Assembly (NCBI GenBank): GCA_050289625.1
Contig: JBNKGC010000001.1
Location: 72,755-136,754 of the forward strand
Reading direction: 5' to 3'
DNA length: 64,000 bases
Source: NIC37A-2 sp050289625
GTDB taxonomy: Bacteria; Myxococcota_A; Polyangia; Polyangiales; Polyangiaceae
The position numbers were made by a program, and so were the translations under genes. Positions 48,970 through 58,712 of the stretch are shown here, piece after piece. The notes beneath the pieces were generated by a model that worked only from the letters and a program-made list of their open reading frames with translations, searched no databases and was not told the origin of the DNA. Numbering within the stretch: position 1 is the first letter of the stretch; each line of letters starts with the position of its first letter.

Positions 48970-50583
48970 ATGATCACCGTCAACGACGTCACGATGAACT
49001 TTGGTGCCCAGATGTTGTTCGAGAACGTCAATGTCACGTTCAACACGGGCGAACGCTACGGCCTCACCGGTCCGAACGGAGCGGGCAAGTCGACCTTCAT
49101 GAAGATCATCGCCGGCGATTTGGAGCCCATGACGGGCCACGTGAAACGCCCGAAGCGATTCGGCATTTTGCGACAGGACCACTACCAGTTCGAGTCCACC
49201 CGCATCATCGACGTCGTGATGATGGGCAATGCTCCGCTCTGGAGCGCAATGGCCGAGAAGGAAGGTCTCCTGGCCAAGGGCGATCAGCTGACCGACGACG
49301 ACGGGATGCGGCTTGCCGAGATCGAAATGGTGATCGCCGAAGAGGACGGGTACACGGCGGAAACCGAAGCCGCTGCCTTGCTCGAGGGCCTTGGCATTTC
49401 CGAGGAGCTCCACGAGGAGACCCTGAGTGTGCTCGTGGGCGGTGACAAGGTGCGCGTGCTTCTCGCCCAGGCGCTCTATGGAAAGCCCGAAGCGCTGCTC
49501 CTCGACGAACCGACCAACGCCCTCGACATCGCCAGCATTCGCTGGCTCGAGGAGTTTCTCGAAAGCTATCAGGGCGCCTTGGTCGTGGTGAGCCACGACC
49601 GTCACTTCCTGAACTCGGTCTGCACGAAGATTGCGGACATCGACTACAACACGATCATCGTCTACCCCGGCAACTACGACGACATGGTGTCGGCGAAGGC
49701 CGAAGCTCGCGGCAAGTTGGAGCTTGCCAACGCCGTCCGGCAGAAGCGAATCGACTCCCTGCAGGAGTTCGTCCAGCGTTTCCGCGCGGGCTCTCGCGCG
49801 AGTCAGGTCAAGTCGCGCGACAAGCAACTTCAGCGCGAAAAGAAGGAGCTTGCCGACCTCAAGCGGTCGAACATCGCGCGCCCCTTCATCCGATTCGAGC
49901 AGAAGCGGCCGTCCGGTAAGCAGGTGTTCGGCATCGAGATGATCAGCAAGGCCTTCGACGACACCGTCATCTGCAAGGGCTTCAACATGAGCATCGTCCG
50001 GGGCGACAAGGTCGCCATTGTCGGGCCGAACGGTATCGGCAAGACGACGCTCATCCGGATGCTGGCCAAAGAGCTCGAGCCCGATGAAGGCAAGATCGAG
50101 CACGGCTACGAAGCTCAGATCGGCTACATGCCGCAAGATCACTCCGAAGCCATCGAGAAGAGCAAGCAGACGGCTCACCAGTGGCTCTGGCAGTACAACA
50201 CCTCCGAAGACGAGGAGCAGCTTCGCGCACTGTTTGCCCGCCTGCTCTTCAAGAAGGAAGAGCCGATGAAGCCGACCGAGGTGCTTTCTGGTGGAGAGAC
50301 GGTGCGCCTGCTCTTGGCGAAGCTGATGATCACCCAACCCAACGTGCTGCTCCTCGACGAACCGACGAACCACCTCGACCTCGAGGCGATTCGTTCCCTC
50401 ACGGTGGGTCTGGCTGAGTACGAAGGAACGGTCGTCTTCGTGACCCACGATCGCCAGATGGTTTCGCGAGTCGCTACTCGCGTCATCGAAATGAGCGACG
50501 AGGGAGTCCGGGAGCTCAGCCCGCGCGAGTTCGACGAAGGGCAGTTCCTGCTCGGGTACGGTCGCAAGAAGCCCGCTGCCTGA
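48970..50583 (+). CDS. ybiT: ABC-F family ATPase (YbiT-like)
   Basis: A 537-residue two-ABC-domain protein with close resemblance to E. coli YbiT throughout: YGLTGPNGAGKSTFMKIIAGDLEP (in part), RQDHYQFE, HDRHFLNSVCTKIADIDY, VYPGNYDDM, QSRASQVKSRDKQ-type linker and KTTLIRMLAKELEPDEG, YMPQDH, LSGGETVRLLLAKLM. The first domain has a degenerate signature (LSVLVGGDKVR), as does E. coli YbiT. The inter-domain linker carries the basic P-site tRNA interaction motif. It is a ribosome-associated translation factor. It is convergent with the lipoprotein gene 17 bp downstream. Confidence 0.92.
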   Translation: MITVNDVTMNFGAQMLFENVNVTFNTGERYGLTGPNGAGKSTFMKIIAGDLEPMTGHVKRPKRFGILRQDHYQFESTRIIDVVMMGNAPLWSAMAEKEGLLAKGDQLTDDDGMRLAEIEMVIAEEDGYTAETEAAALLEGLGISEELHEETLSVLVGGDKVRVLLAQALYGKPEALLLDEPTNALDIASIRWLEEFLESYQGALVVVSHDRHFLNSVCTKIADIDYNTIIVYPGNYDDMVSAKAEARGKLELANAVRQKRIDSLQEFVQRFRAGSRASQVKSRDKQLQREKKELADLKRSNIARPFIRFEQKRPSGKQVFGIEMISKAFDDTVICKGFNMSIVRGDKVAIVGPNGIGKTTLIRMLAKELEPDEGKIEHGYEAQIGYMPQDHSEAIEKSKQTAHQWLWQYNTSEDEEQLRALFARLLFKKEEPMKPTEVLSGGETVRLLLAKLMITQPNVLLLDEPTNHLDLEAIRSLTVGLAEYEGTVVFVTHDRQMVSRVATRVIEMSDEGVRELSPREFDEGQFLLGYGRKKPAA

Positions 50584-50599
50584 CGTTTGGGCTTTCGGG

Positions 50600-51595
50600 T
50601 CAAGGGAACGCGAGCAGCTCGACGTCCATCACGCAAAGGCGGTGCTTGCCCACTCCTGCGCTGGTGGGGACGCCCCAGGAGACCGAGACGGCCTCTTCGG
50701 GGTTCGTCGGCGTGGGGCTCGACTGCCAGGCGACTTCGGTTTGGCTCATCCACACCGTGTAGTCGGCGCTTGTCGTCGGGTCCTGCAAGGTGACGTATCC
50801 GGTCTCTCCGACGCGTTCGGGAAATCCCACGCGCACCTCGTTTGGGGGCGTGCTGGTGGGGCAAAACCGAAACCGGACGCCGCGAATCGCTTCCTGATCA
50901 CCGGGCAGGGGGCAATCGCCCAGAGGATGGATGGTCCCCGGGGCCTCGTCGGTGTTCGACTCCTCGCACAGGCGTAGGCCGATCTCGACACCCCAGGGGT
51001 CGGTGCCCCCGGGTTCGATGTCGAGGGTCACGTCGATCGAACTTTCGCAGGTGGTCACGCTTTCGACCGCCGAGTATCCCGTCGCCGGTGCGGCGGTCGA
51101 GTCGCTCGCCGTGTAGAGGCCGCCCTGTGCGTTCAGCGCCGTGTCGGTTCGATCGACCCAACGGTCTTCGGTTCCGCAGTCGAAGAACAAGCGGGTGGTC
51201 ACGCATGCCTCGACCAATGGATCGCAGATCGGGGCGTTGCCCGAGCAGGTGCGCTCGTACGTGTACCCGGTTTGGTCGGTGTTGCAGATCTCGACGTCGT
51301 TATCGGAGCAACGGGTCTCTCCCGTTGCGCACACTGGCGAGGCGCCACCCGAAGAGATCGTGGTGCTGAGCCCTCCGGTGCCCGCTGCTCCCGCAATGCT
51401 TTCGAGGGGCGGGTCGTGGACGAGGGGGCTCCCACCGACTCCACCGACGCCACCGGCGCTTTCCGGGTCGAGCGGTTCCTGGTCCGGGGGAGCTTGCCCG
51501 ATGCCGAACGGGCCATCGGAGGAGCATGCGATCGCGCCGGCAGCCAAGGCGACAGTCAGGTGGGCTCGAGTCCGGTTCCAGTCTTTCCTCGTCAT
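50600..51595 (-). CDS. Cys-rich hypothetical lipoprotein
   Basis: A 331-residue predicted lipoprotein (lipobox AIAC, Cys24) with a long Gly/Ser/Pro linker and a Cys-rich segment of the type CATGETRCSDNDVEIC, CSGNAPICDPLVEAC, common in myxobacterial surface proteins. The C-terminal half is strand-rich with further Cys pairs. No enzymatic motif is visible. It is upstream on the minus strand of nothing obvious and convergent with the YbiT-like gene. Confidence 0.75.
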   Translation of the reverse strand: MTRKDWNRTRAHLTVALAAGAIACSSDGPFGIGQAPPDQEPLDPESAGGVGGVGGSPLVHDPPLESIAGAAGTGGLSTTISSGGASPVCATGETRCSDNDVEICNTDQTGYTYERTCSGNAPICDPLVEACVTTRLFFDCGTEDRWVDRTDTALNAQGGLYTASDSTAAPATGYSAVESVTTCESSIDVTLDIEPGGTDPWGVEIGLRLCEESNTDEAPGTIHPLGDCPLPGDQEAIRGVRFRFCPTSTPPNEVRVGFPERVGETGYVTLQDPTTSADYTVWMSQTEVAWQSSPTPTNPEEAVSVSWGVPTSAGVGKHRLCVMDVELLAFP

Positions 51596-51697
51596 GGTTC
51601 ACTGGGCCTCCATGACGACTAGCGGGACGAAATCCCGGAGCACGAATAGCCCAGTGGAAATGACCTTTCGGGGTCAGGTGTCGAGTCGGCGGGCCGG

Positions 51698-53917
51698 TCA
51701 GCGTGAGGACGCGACCCGTTCGTCATTTGCGGCGTCGCGATCGAGCACCTCGCGCACACGGAGCGCCAGGGTAGTCACCGTGAAGGGCTTGCGGAGAACC
51801 TGAACCCCGTGGTCCAAAAAGCCGCGCTTTCCCAAAAGGTCGTCAGCGTGACCCGACATGTAGAGACATTTTGCTTCGGGCCAGCGCTCGGCCACCATGG
51901 TCTCGATTTCCATGCCGCTCGCACCCGGTAGGACGATGTCGGTCACCAAAAGATCGACCGGGTGTTCGCTGGCGCGCCTCGCCTCGTCGGCGCCGCCTGC
52001 CGTTGAGACGGAATAGCCGAGCTCGTGGAGGGCTCGCTGAGTGAGTTCCCGAACGGCGGCGTCGTCCTCGACGACGAGAATGCGTTCGTTTCCTCCAATC
52101 ACCGAGGGAACGGGTCGTTTGCGACTCTTCGGGGCCACGTCGCCACTCAAGGCCACGGGCAGTTGAATGGAAAAGGACGTGCCTTGTCCGTCCTCGCTCT
52201 CCACCTCGATCCTTCCTCCGTGTTGCTCGACGATCCCCCGCGCGGTGGCCAGTCCGAGACCGGTCCCCTTTCCTCGGGGTTTGGTAGTGAAAAATGGCTC
52301 GAACAGCCGAGCTTTCAGCGCAGGGGGAACGCCGCTGCCGGTGTCACTCACGTTGAGGGCGGTGGTGCGAGGGGTCTCGCGGTGGGTCGCGATGCGGATC
52401 CGTCCGCCGCCCGGCATGGCGTCTCGCGCATTGGCCACGAGATTGAGCAGGACCTGCTCCATTTGTCCTGCGTCCACGAGTACGTTGCCCGCGTCGTCGT
52501 CGAGCTCGAGGTTGATCGTCACGTTTTCGTCAACCAGCCGTCGAAAGAGAGGTTCCGCTTGGCGAACGCAATCGTTGAGCGGAATGGTTCGCGCGTCGAG
52601 GACTTGCTTTCTGCTCAGGGCGAGAAGTTTCTTCGTGAGGTTCGCGGCCTTGGACGCTGCGTCAAGCACGTGCTCGAGGTAGTCGTGCTCTCGTGGGCGG
52701 TCCTTCACCCTTTCGAGGGCGAGCTGGGAGTAGCTCATGATCGGCGTCAGGAGGTTGTTCAGATCGTGAGCCACTCCGCCAGCCAGCTGCCCGATCGACT
52801 CCATCTTCTCCGAACGCTGGAGGCGCTCGATGGCCTGTGCTTGAACCGTGAGATCCCGATAGATGACGACGGCTCCGACCACTCGCCCGTCGAGCTGTTT
52901 CAGGGGAGCTCCTCCTTGATCGACGAGGTACTCGGACGTGCTCGTGCACAGAGTGGGAAGCTTTCCGAATGGGTCGGCCGGGCGACTCAATGCGTATTGC
53001 ACCGGGTCGCGGACCGGTCGATCCGTCTCGGTCGACTTCACCCGGATCAAGTCGGACAGGGGCCGCCCTCGTGCCTCGGAAAAAGGGGTCTCGACGAGGC
53101 GTTCCGCCGCCGGATTGAGATGCGCGATGCGCCCCTCCGTGTCGGTGGTGATGACTGCATCCTGAATGCTGTCCAGGGTGATCGCAATCCGATCCTGGGC
53201 TTCGCGGAGTGCCTGCCGAGTGGTGGCAGCCTCGAAGACCTCGTTGGAAAGGCTGCCGCTCATCAAAAACATGACGGCGAACCAGGAGTACTCGGCGATG
53301 TAAGGGTTCGCGAGCACCCCCTCGCCGACGAGTACGTCGTGCAGCAAGCCGCCGAGAGTCAGACCGGCAGCCAGGAGCAGGGGAAAGGCACGCTTTCGGT
53401 CACCGAGGCGGACGGTTCGGAGACCAACGTAGGCGACATAGACCACCAAAAGGGGCACGGTCGCCTCCAGGACGAGTGCCAGGGGGCCGTGTGCGAGCTC
53501 GTGATAGGTGATCTCTCCGAGGGGGGAAGGCACCGATCGGACGTGGCGCGTCGCCACCAAGAGGAGACCGCTCCGCTCGAAGAGGCCGACGATTCCCACG
53601 ACGGGATAAATGACGAGCAACCAAGGCAGGAAGCGTGGAGGTGAGTATTTGACGAAAGCGTTCACGAACAGCACGAACGAGACGCCCATTCCCGACATGG
53701 CGGCAAACTGAAGCCGCTGCCAACCGGAACCCTCCGCGACCGTGGAACTGTCGTAGAGACCGACCGACGCAATGTCGTAAAGCGCCATCAGGGCGCAGGT
53801 GATCGCGAAGTACAGATCGCTCTTGTTGGGGCGCCGGAGGTGCAGCCAAAGGTGGTAGCCGCCGACATACAACGTGATTCCGGCGACGACCGCGACGGGA
53901 ACCGCGACGAGGTTCAT
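51698..53917 (-). CDS. Hybrid histidine kinase with 7-TM sensor, PAS, kinase and receiver domains
   Basis: A 739-residue membrane sensor. Residues 1-235 hold about seven membrane segments. Then PAS (about 255-370; ITLDSIQDAVITTDTEGRI, in part), HisKA with phosphoacceptor His in LAGGVAHDLNNLLTPI, HATPase (N-box NLVANARDAM, G1 VSDTGSGVP, G2 GTGLGLAT), and a C-terminal receiver with phosphoacceptor Asp in LLVTDIVLPGASG. This is the ordinary layout of myxobacterial hybrid kinases. The signal is unknown; the 7-TM part suggests a small ligand or membrane state. No partner regulator is adjacent. The start ATG 53917 begins the first membrane segment. Confidence 0.93.
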   Translation of the reverse strand: MNLVAVPVAVVAGITLYVGGYHLWLHLRRPNKSDLYFAITCALMALYDIASVGLYDSSTVAEGSGWQRLQFAAMSGMGVSFVLFVNAFVKYSPPRFLPWLLVIYPVVGIVGLFERSGLLLVATRHVRSVPSPLGEITYHELAHGPLALVLEATVPLLVVYVAYVGLRTVRLGDRKRAFPLLLAAGLTLGGLLHDVLVGEGVLANPYIAEYSWFAVMFLMSGSLSNEVFEAATTRQALREAQDRIAITLDSIQDAVITTDTEGRIAHLNPAAERLVETPFSEARGRPLSDLIRVKSTETDRPVRDPVQYALSRPADPFGKLPTLCTSTSEYLVDQGGAPLKQLDGRVVGAVVIYRDLTVQAQAIERLQRSEKMESIGQLAGGVAHDLNNLLTPIMSYSQLALERVKDRPREHDYLEHVLDAASKAANLTKKLLALSRKQVLDARTIPLNDCVRQAEPLFRRLVDENVTINLELDDDAGNVLVDAGQMEQVLLNLVANARDAMPGGGRIRIATHRETPRTTALNVSDTGSGVPPALKARLFEPFFTTKPRGKGTGLGLATARGIVEQHGGRIEVESEDGQGTSFSIQLPVALSGDVAPKSRKRPVPSVIGGNERILVVEDDAAVRELTQRALHELGYSVSTAGGADEARRASEHPVDLLVTDIVLPGASGMEIETMVAERWPEAKCLYMSGHADDLLGKRGFLDHGVQVLRKPFTVTTLALRVREVLDRDAANDERVASSR

Positions 53918-54297
53918 TGGTGGCTCACCTCCGGCGGCCCTCGCGAACCGTCGACGCGCCTCGGCGCGCGACCTCCTCCGTGCACGCTCTTCTTCACGCT
54001 TGCCCCACCTTCCAGGGTATCACGGTGTAGGACATCGGGTGCCCGGCCGGACGAGGGGCCTCGGCGCCGTTTCGGGACGAAAAACTTTATCACGTCGAGA
54101 CGAGGCTCAGTCCGGGACAGCGAAAACGCCCAGCGTAGGTGGGGTGATTTGCACGAAATTTCCCGATTTGTCGTCAAAGTCGCGGTCTCCGAAACCCGGG
54201 GTGGAATGGCCCCCGATTTGCATCCTCAAGTCGGCAGCACTTCGGACGTGGGCCCCGGGATTGGCTCGGTTTCGAAGCGAGGGGGAAAGGAACCTTC
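53918..54297. other. Intergenic region, 380 bp, divergent
   Basis: It separates the hybrid kinase gene (minus) and fbp (plus). It holds the sigma-54-like element at 54207-54222. No coding frame or T-tailed hairpin is evident. Confidence 0.5.
54207..54222 (+). promoter_or_regulatory. Sigma-54-type promoter candidate before fbp
   Basis: TGGCCCCCGATTTGCA matches the consensus TGGCAC-R-N4-TTGC-W closely, with the GG at 54208-54209 and GC at 54220-54221 at the exact spacing of 10 bases between the doublets. It lies 76 bp before the fbp start. Transcription would begin near 54233. One such match in 64 kb can occur by chance, but its placement in a divergent promoter region supports it. Confidence 0.5.
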
Positions 54298-55446
54298 ATG
54301 GAGCACTTCGAGTCGCCGTCGTCGTCCGACCGCCCGGTCTTGTCTCGCTTCCTGCGCGGTACGACGTTGCCAATGGGCGCGCGTTTGGGAGGGCTCGCCC
54401 GGTTGGTCGAGGAGTTGGCGGCCGCGTGCGCGAGCATTTCGGCTCAGGTAGCACGCGCCAACGTGGACGGGGGCGAGGCTCTCGAAGGTGGAACGAATCT
54501 GTCGGGTGACGCCGTTCGCAGATTGGATCGCGTCGCCAACGACATCGTTCTGTCGAAGGTGGCTCAGAGCGGAGCGTGTGCTGCCGCCGTGACCGAGGAA
54601 CAGGAAGAGCCTGTCGTCTTCGACGAGGGGGACTCGCAATACCTGTTGGCCGTCGATCCTCTGGATGGCTCGAGCAACATCGGCGTGGGGGTTCCCTTGG
54701 GAACGATCTTCGGCATCTATCCCAACCGGCAACGCGCCGAAGTTCCGACGCCCGAGAGCTTTCTGCAACCGGGGCACGAGCTTCTGGTGGCGGGGTACGC
54801 GATGTACGGAACCTCGACGGAGCTCGTTCTTGCCTTCGATGAGGCGCCCCACCTGTTCGTCCTCGAGCCGGACGGGCGGTGGAGACTCGTTCGTTCCGAG
54901 GTGCGGATCCCAACCGGTGGGACCATCTATTCCATCAACGAGGGCAATGCACGCGGATGGAGCCCGCGTGTGCGCGGCTGGTGCGACGAAATGAAAAAGC
55001 ATCGGCGTTCCCTCCGCTACGTCGGATCGATGGTGGCCGATGCGCATCGGACCCTTCTTCGAGGTGGGATCTTCGTCTACCCGGCAGACGAGCGCTCTCC
55101 TCGGGGGAAACTGCGGCTCCTGTACGAAGGGGCACCGATGGCCAAGATCTTCGAGGCCGCGGGAGGGGTGGCCACGGATGGCTCGAATCGGTTGCTCGAT
55201 CGGGTTCCGGCGAACATTCACGACAAGACGCCGGTAGCCCTCGGAAGCCCAATCAACGCTCGTGAATTCGACGCGTGCATGGAGCGCCCCCCCCGGTCGG
55301 TGCGGACCGGGATGGGGCAAGCCACCCCGCGGGGCCGCGCGCCGCGCCAGGTCGAATGCGCCTTCGAGCTCGAGGGGCGTCGTGTTCGAGGCCGCCTCCG
55401 CCTTTCCAAGGAGGGCGGCCGGCACGAATTTCTGTCGAAGCGCTGA
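54298..55446 (+). CDS. fbp: Fructose-1,6-bisphosphatase class I
   Basis: A 382-residue enzyme that hydrolyses fructose 1,6-bisphosphate to fructose 6-phosphate in gluconeogenesis. Metal-site motif VDPLDGSSNIG, substrate-site YIGSMVADAHRTLLRGG-type sequence (RYVGSMVADAHRTLLRGGIF in part), and the C-terminal KLRLLYEGAPMAKIFEAAGG are all present. The N-terminal 50 residues are family-like (LSRFLRGTTLPMG). The protein is about 45 residues longer than usual at the C-terminus, with a basic tail (PRSVRTGMGQATPRGRAP, then a strand-rich end). A sigma-54-type promoter candidate lies upstream. Confidence 0.94.
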   Translation: MEHFESPSSSDRPVLSRFLRGTTLPMGARLGGLARLVEELAAACASISAQVARANVDGGEALEGGTNLSGDAVRRLDRVANDIVLSKVAQSGACAAAVTEEQEEPVVFDEGDSQYLLAVDPLDGSSNIGVGVPLGTIFGIYPNRQRAEVPTPESFLQPGHELLVAGYAMYGTSTELVLAFDEAPHLFVLEPDGRWRLVRSEVRIPTGGTIYSINEGNARGWSPRVRGWCDEMKKHRRSLRYVGSMVADAHRTLLRGGIFVYPADERSPRGKLRLLYEGAPMAKIFEAAGGVATDGSNRLLDRVPANIHDKTPVALGSPINAREFDACMERPPRSVRTGMGQATPRGRAPRQVECAFELEGRRVRGRLRLSKEGGRHEFLSKR

Positions 55447-55577
55447 CTCGGTTGCGGTCGAGCGCCGTCGGGTCGAGCTCCTCGGGTTCTTGCGGGTGGA
55501 CGGGGTGCGTCCAAGGCGGGTATCTTCCGTGCCGCTGTGCCGCGACCGGGGTCCCGGTCGCGGTCGTCACGGAATCG

Positions 55578-57620
55578 ATGCTGCTTCGAATCGTTACTTC
55601 CCGTCCGGGTGCGGCGCTCGGCTTGGCTTGCGGCGTCGCCACGTGCCTCGGCAACGTGGCCTGCGCTTCTGACAGCGCGGAGTCGACTGACGCACCCACT
55701 GCGCCTTCGTTCGAAGATGCGAACGACGACCCGCCGGTTTTCGCGGGAGTCACCCGCGCCACAGCCGTGAGCGACCATGCAGTCGAACTCGAGTGGGCTC
55801 CCGGTATCGATGACCGCACGCGGCGGGGGAGCCTGACCTATCGGGTGTACCGAGGCGTTGGTGACGGGCCAGTGGACATCTCCACTCCGGCGGCGGTCTC
55901 CATTCCCGGGCAAACGGAGCTAGTCGTTGATGGCCTGGACACGGCGCGCGACTACCGTTTCGTCGTGCGCGCCGTGGATGCGGCGGGCAACGAGGACGAC
56001 AACGTGAGCGCGGTTCGGGTGTCGCTGGCCGACACGACGGCACCTGAGTTCGAAGGGATCACTGGAGCGCTTCCCGAGACGTCGAGCCGGATCCTGGTGC
56101 AGTGGAAACCGGCTGCCGACAACGGGACGCCGCGACACGAACTCACGTATCGCGTGTTCGCGAGCGAAAATCGGGACGACGTTTTCGAGCACCCGATCGC
56201 GACGAGCCTTCCCGGTGCGACGTCGGTCGTCGTTTCCGATCAGCCGAAGGACACGGAGCTCTTCGTGGCGGTCCGCGCCGTCGATGGATCGGGGAACTTG
56301 GACGAAAACCAGCGAGTGGTCTCGAGCGCGATGCCGGAAGGGACGCCCCCCGAGTTCCTCGGGGTTCGGTGGGCCTCGGCTTCTCGCGACGCGGTGGAAC
56401 TCAGCTGGACTCCCGCCTCCGACGAGACGACGGCCTCGAGCGCAATTGTCTATGCTGTCTACGCAGCGCGGACCTCGGGTGGGCAGAATTTGCTCGAACC
56501 GATGGTCGTGACCGACGCCGGAGTCACCCGGTGGAAGGTGACCGGGCTCGACTCGAACGAAACCTACTACTTCATCGTTCGGGCCCGCGATCGGGCGGGC
56601 AACGAGGACGGCAACACGGCTCAGCTGAGCGTCACGACGCTGCTTCCCGACGTGACGCCTCCCACCTTCGGCGGCGCGACGAGCACCACGAGCACGACCC
56701 CGTCCAGCTACCGGATCGACTGGTCGCCGGCGACGGACGACGTCAGCGAGGCCAGGCACATTCGCTACAACCTCTACGTCGCGTCGTCCCCCGGAGCGCA
56801 AGATTTCACCGAGCCGACGTTGACGACTTTGCCCGGGCGGAGCTCGGTGGTCTTCCTCGGGCAGCCTCGGGCAACTGGGTTTGCCGTCGTGGTGCGCTCC
56901 TTGGACGAGGCGGGCAACGAAGACGAAAACACCACGGAGGTCTTTGCGACGACTCTGTCGGCGAGCGCGGATGTGACCCCGCCGACCCTGACTGGTGACA
57001 TCACGGTCAGCCGGGTGCCGAGTCGTCCGGATTGGCTCTACGTCACCTTTCCCGGGGCGATGGACGACACCGAAGGGCTCGGAGGGATCCGGTATCACGT
57101 GTGCGTCGGAGCAAGCTCACTCGACTGTGCAGGGAGCCAGTTTCAAGCGAACATCAATGCCACGAGCGACTTCGGTGCCGGTGGAGTGTTCGTCACGGGC
57201 CTCTCGGCACGCAAGATCTACAGCGTGACCGTCCGTCCCGAGGATCGCGGAGGAAATCTCGGCATCGGCGCCACGGCGATGGGGACGACGGCGACTTCGT
57301 TTGCGAAGAACGTGCTCCCCGTGCTCGAGTCCCGGTGCAATCAGTGCCACTCGTACAGCTACGGCACTCTGGTTCACGTGCCAGCCGGTTACGACGATGC
57401 GACCTACGGCGCCCTGTCGCAGGTGTTCGCTTCCGACGGGCAAAACAGCTACCTCTATCGGAAGCTCCTGCCGCTGGGGTCCGAGGCCGCTCCGTTCTCC
57501 GAAGCTTCGCCCAACGCGTACGATGGCGTGCGGATGCCCTCGGATGGGACCGACCCTCTCTCCGACGAAGTCACCCAGGCGATCTTCGATTGGATCGAGC
57601 AGGGCGCTTTCGACAACTGA
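55578..57620 (+). CDS. Surface lipoprotein with five FN3 modules and a C-terminal monoheme domain
   Basis: A 680-residue predicted lipoprotein. Signal peptide ends in NVAC (lipobox, Cys27). Five FN3-like modules of about 95 residues follow, each with the pattern W-x-P-A-x-D, LTYRVY and FVVRA-x-D-x-AGNED. The C-terminal 100 residues have a c-type heme motif, CNQCH, preceded by KNVLPVLESR, and resemble the small planctomycete-type cytochrome c domain found at the end of many surface proteins. Four modules also share a VRAVDAAGNEDDN-type ending. The start was placed at ATG 55578 where the signal peptide begins. It is followed by a MORN-repeat gene 3 bp downstream. Confidence 0.8.
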   Translation: MLLRIVTSRPGAALGLACGVATCLGNVACASDSAESTDAPTAPSFEDANDDPPVFAGVTRATAVSDHAVELEWAPGIDDRTRRGSLTYRVYRGVGDGPVDISTPAAVSIPGQTELVVDGLDTARDYRFVVRAVDAAGNEDDNVSAVRVSLADTTAPEFEGITGALPETSSRILVQWKPAADNGTPRHELTYRVFASENRDDVFEHPIATSLPGATSVVVSDQPKDTELFVAVRAVDGSGNLDENQRVVSSAMPEGTPPEFLGVRWASASRDAVELSWTPASDETTASSAIVYAVYAARTSGGQNLLEPMVVTDAGVTRWKVTGLDSNETYYFIVRARDRAGNEDGNTAQLSVTTLLPDVTPPTFGGATSTTSTTPSSYRIDWSPATDDVSEARHIRYNLYVASSPGAQDFTEPTLTTLPGRSSVVFLGQPRATGFAVVVRSLDEAGNEDENTTEVFATTLSASADVTPPTLTGDITVSRVPSRPDWLYVTFPGAMDDTEGLGGIRYHVCVGASSLDCAGSQFQANINATSDFGAGGVFVTGLSARKIYSVTVRPEDRGGNLGIGATAMGTTATSFAKNVLPVLESRCNQCHSYSYGTLVHVPAGYDDATYGALSQVFASDGQNSYLYRKLLPLGSEAAPFSEASPNAYDGVRMPSDGTDPLSDEVTQAIFDWIEQGAFDN

Positions 57621-57623
57621 GCC

Positions 57624-58454
57624 GTGGCGTCAGGTCCTTCGAACGGCCCGCCTTCGGCACGCGAGGGTTCCGAGCGACGGGGGCCAATGCCCCGGAGGAA
57701 GTCCCAGAGCTTCGGTGTGCTCGGAGGCCTTTCACTTGCGGCCGCAGTGGCGCTCGTGGCGCTTTTTTACTTCGCAAGTCGCTCGGAGCGCCGCGCTCCG
57801 AGCGAGGCAGACTCCAGGGGGGGGCAGCCCGCAAAGCCGGTGCCGAAGGCACCCGGCTCCGATGGCTCGGGCCTGCCAGGGAGTGGGTCGAACCATGGCG
57901 CGTCGAAAGGCCCCGCCCGGGGGAGGAATTCCGAGCCTCCGGAAGATGCGTTCGCAATCCCCACGCGGAGTGAAGCTGTGGAGATGCGTTTGCCGCGCAT
58001 CGAGGCGAACCCAGAAGTGCGTGAGCGCGGAATCGACGCACTCGTGGCAAAACCGGATTGCCAGCCACCGGCGGTCGCGAGCTCCCTTCGCGACGACGGG
58101 ACGGGTGGGGTCGGCTGCTATTTCGAGGACTCCCGTGGCGAGCGGGTGCCGATTGGTCGCTGGGCGATCCGCGCGAAAAACGGGGAGCTCGAGGTCGGCG
58201 ACTATGAAGGGGGAGCTCGCACCGGTACCTGGACCCGCTACTACGAAAACGGAATCAAGGCGGCGGAGGGCGAGTACGACGCGAATCAACGCGAGGGGGC
58301 GTGGGACGAGTGGAATCCGCTCGGCCTCCACGTTGCTCGGCGTCGCTACCACCGAGGAAAAATGCACGGCGTAACCCTCCGTTTTCGCCATGGTGGTCCA
58401 GCTGTCGAGCTCTACCGGGACGGCGCGCGCGAGCCCGCAGAGCTGACGCCATGA
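57624..58454 (+). CDS. MORN-repeat membrane protein (YwqK-like)
   Basis: A 276-residue protein with one N-terminal membrane segment (LGGLSLAAAVALVALFYFA, about residues 33-50), a Pro/Ser-rich linker, and C-terminal MORN-2 repeats (GTWTRYYENGIKAAEGEYD, GAWDEWNPLG, GKMHGVTLRF). The membrane segment would keep the repeats in the periplasm. It resembles the YwqK-type antitoxin family only in the repeats. GTG 57624 lies 3 bp after the preceding stop; ATG 57687 is in frame and also plausible. Confidence 0.7.
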   Translation: MASGPSNGPPSAREGSERRGPMPRRKSQSFGVLGGLSLAAAVALVALFYFASRSERRAPSEADSRGGQPAKPVPKAPGSDGSGLPGSGSNHGASKGPARGRNSEPPEDAFAIPTRSEAVEMRLPRIEANPEVRERGIDALVAKPDCQPPAVASSLRDDGTGGVGCYFEDSRGERVPIGRWAIRAKNGELEVGDYEGGARTGTWTRYYENGIKAAEGEYDANQREGAWDEWNPLGLHVARRRYHRGKMHGVTLRFRHGGPAVELYRDGAREPAELTP

Positions 58455-58712
58455 TCGCAGGACAGATCGCAGGCGGCTTCAGCAGACGGCGCGGGCGGGC
58501 CGACCAATGCCCTGCGGCGACGACAGCGAGCCTTCGCCGATCAGCCGCACGGCCAAAACTCCGCTCCACAAACGGCTGACTCGATTCGTCAGGCAATTTG
58601 AGCCGCGAAATGCGCCCACCGTGCGCCGTAGCGCGTTGTGTCAGCGCCGCCTATCGCGGTACTCTCGCCCGAATTTGACGAGCGTCGGTCGCGGCGCGCC
58701 TTGGACTTCTCG

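Noticed and set aside
48913..50448. 511-codon minus-strand frame antisense to the YbiT-like gene
   Set aside because: Shadow of a high-GC gene; no domain and no start signal.
52025..53644. 539-codon plus-strand frame antisense to the hybrid kinase
   Set aside because: No motif; the minus-strand kinase has all canonical histidine-kinase motifs.
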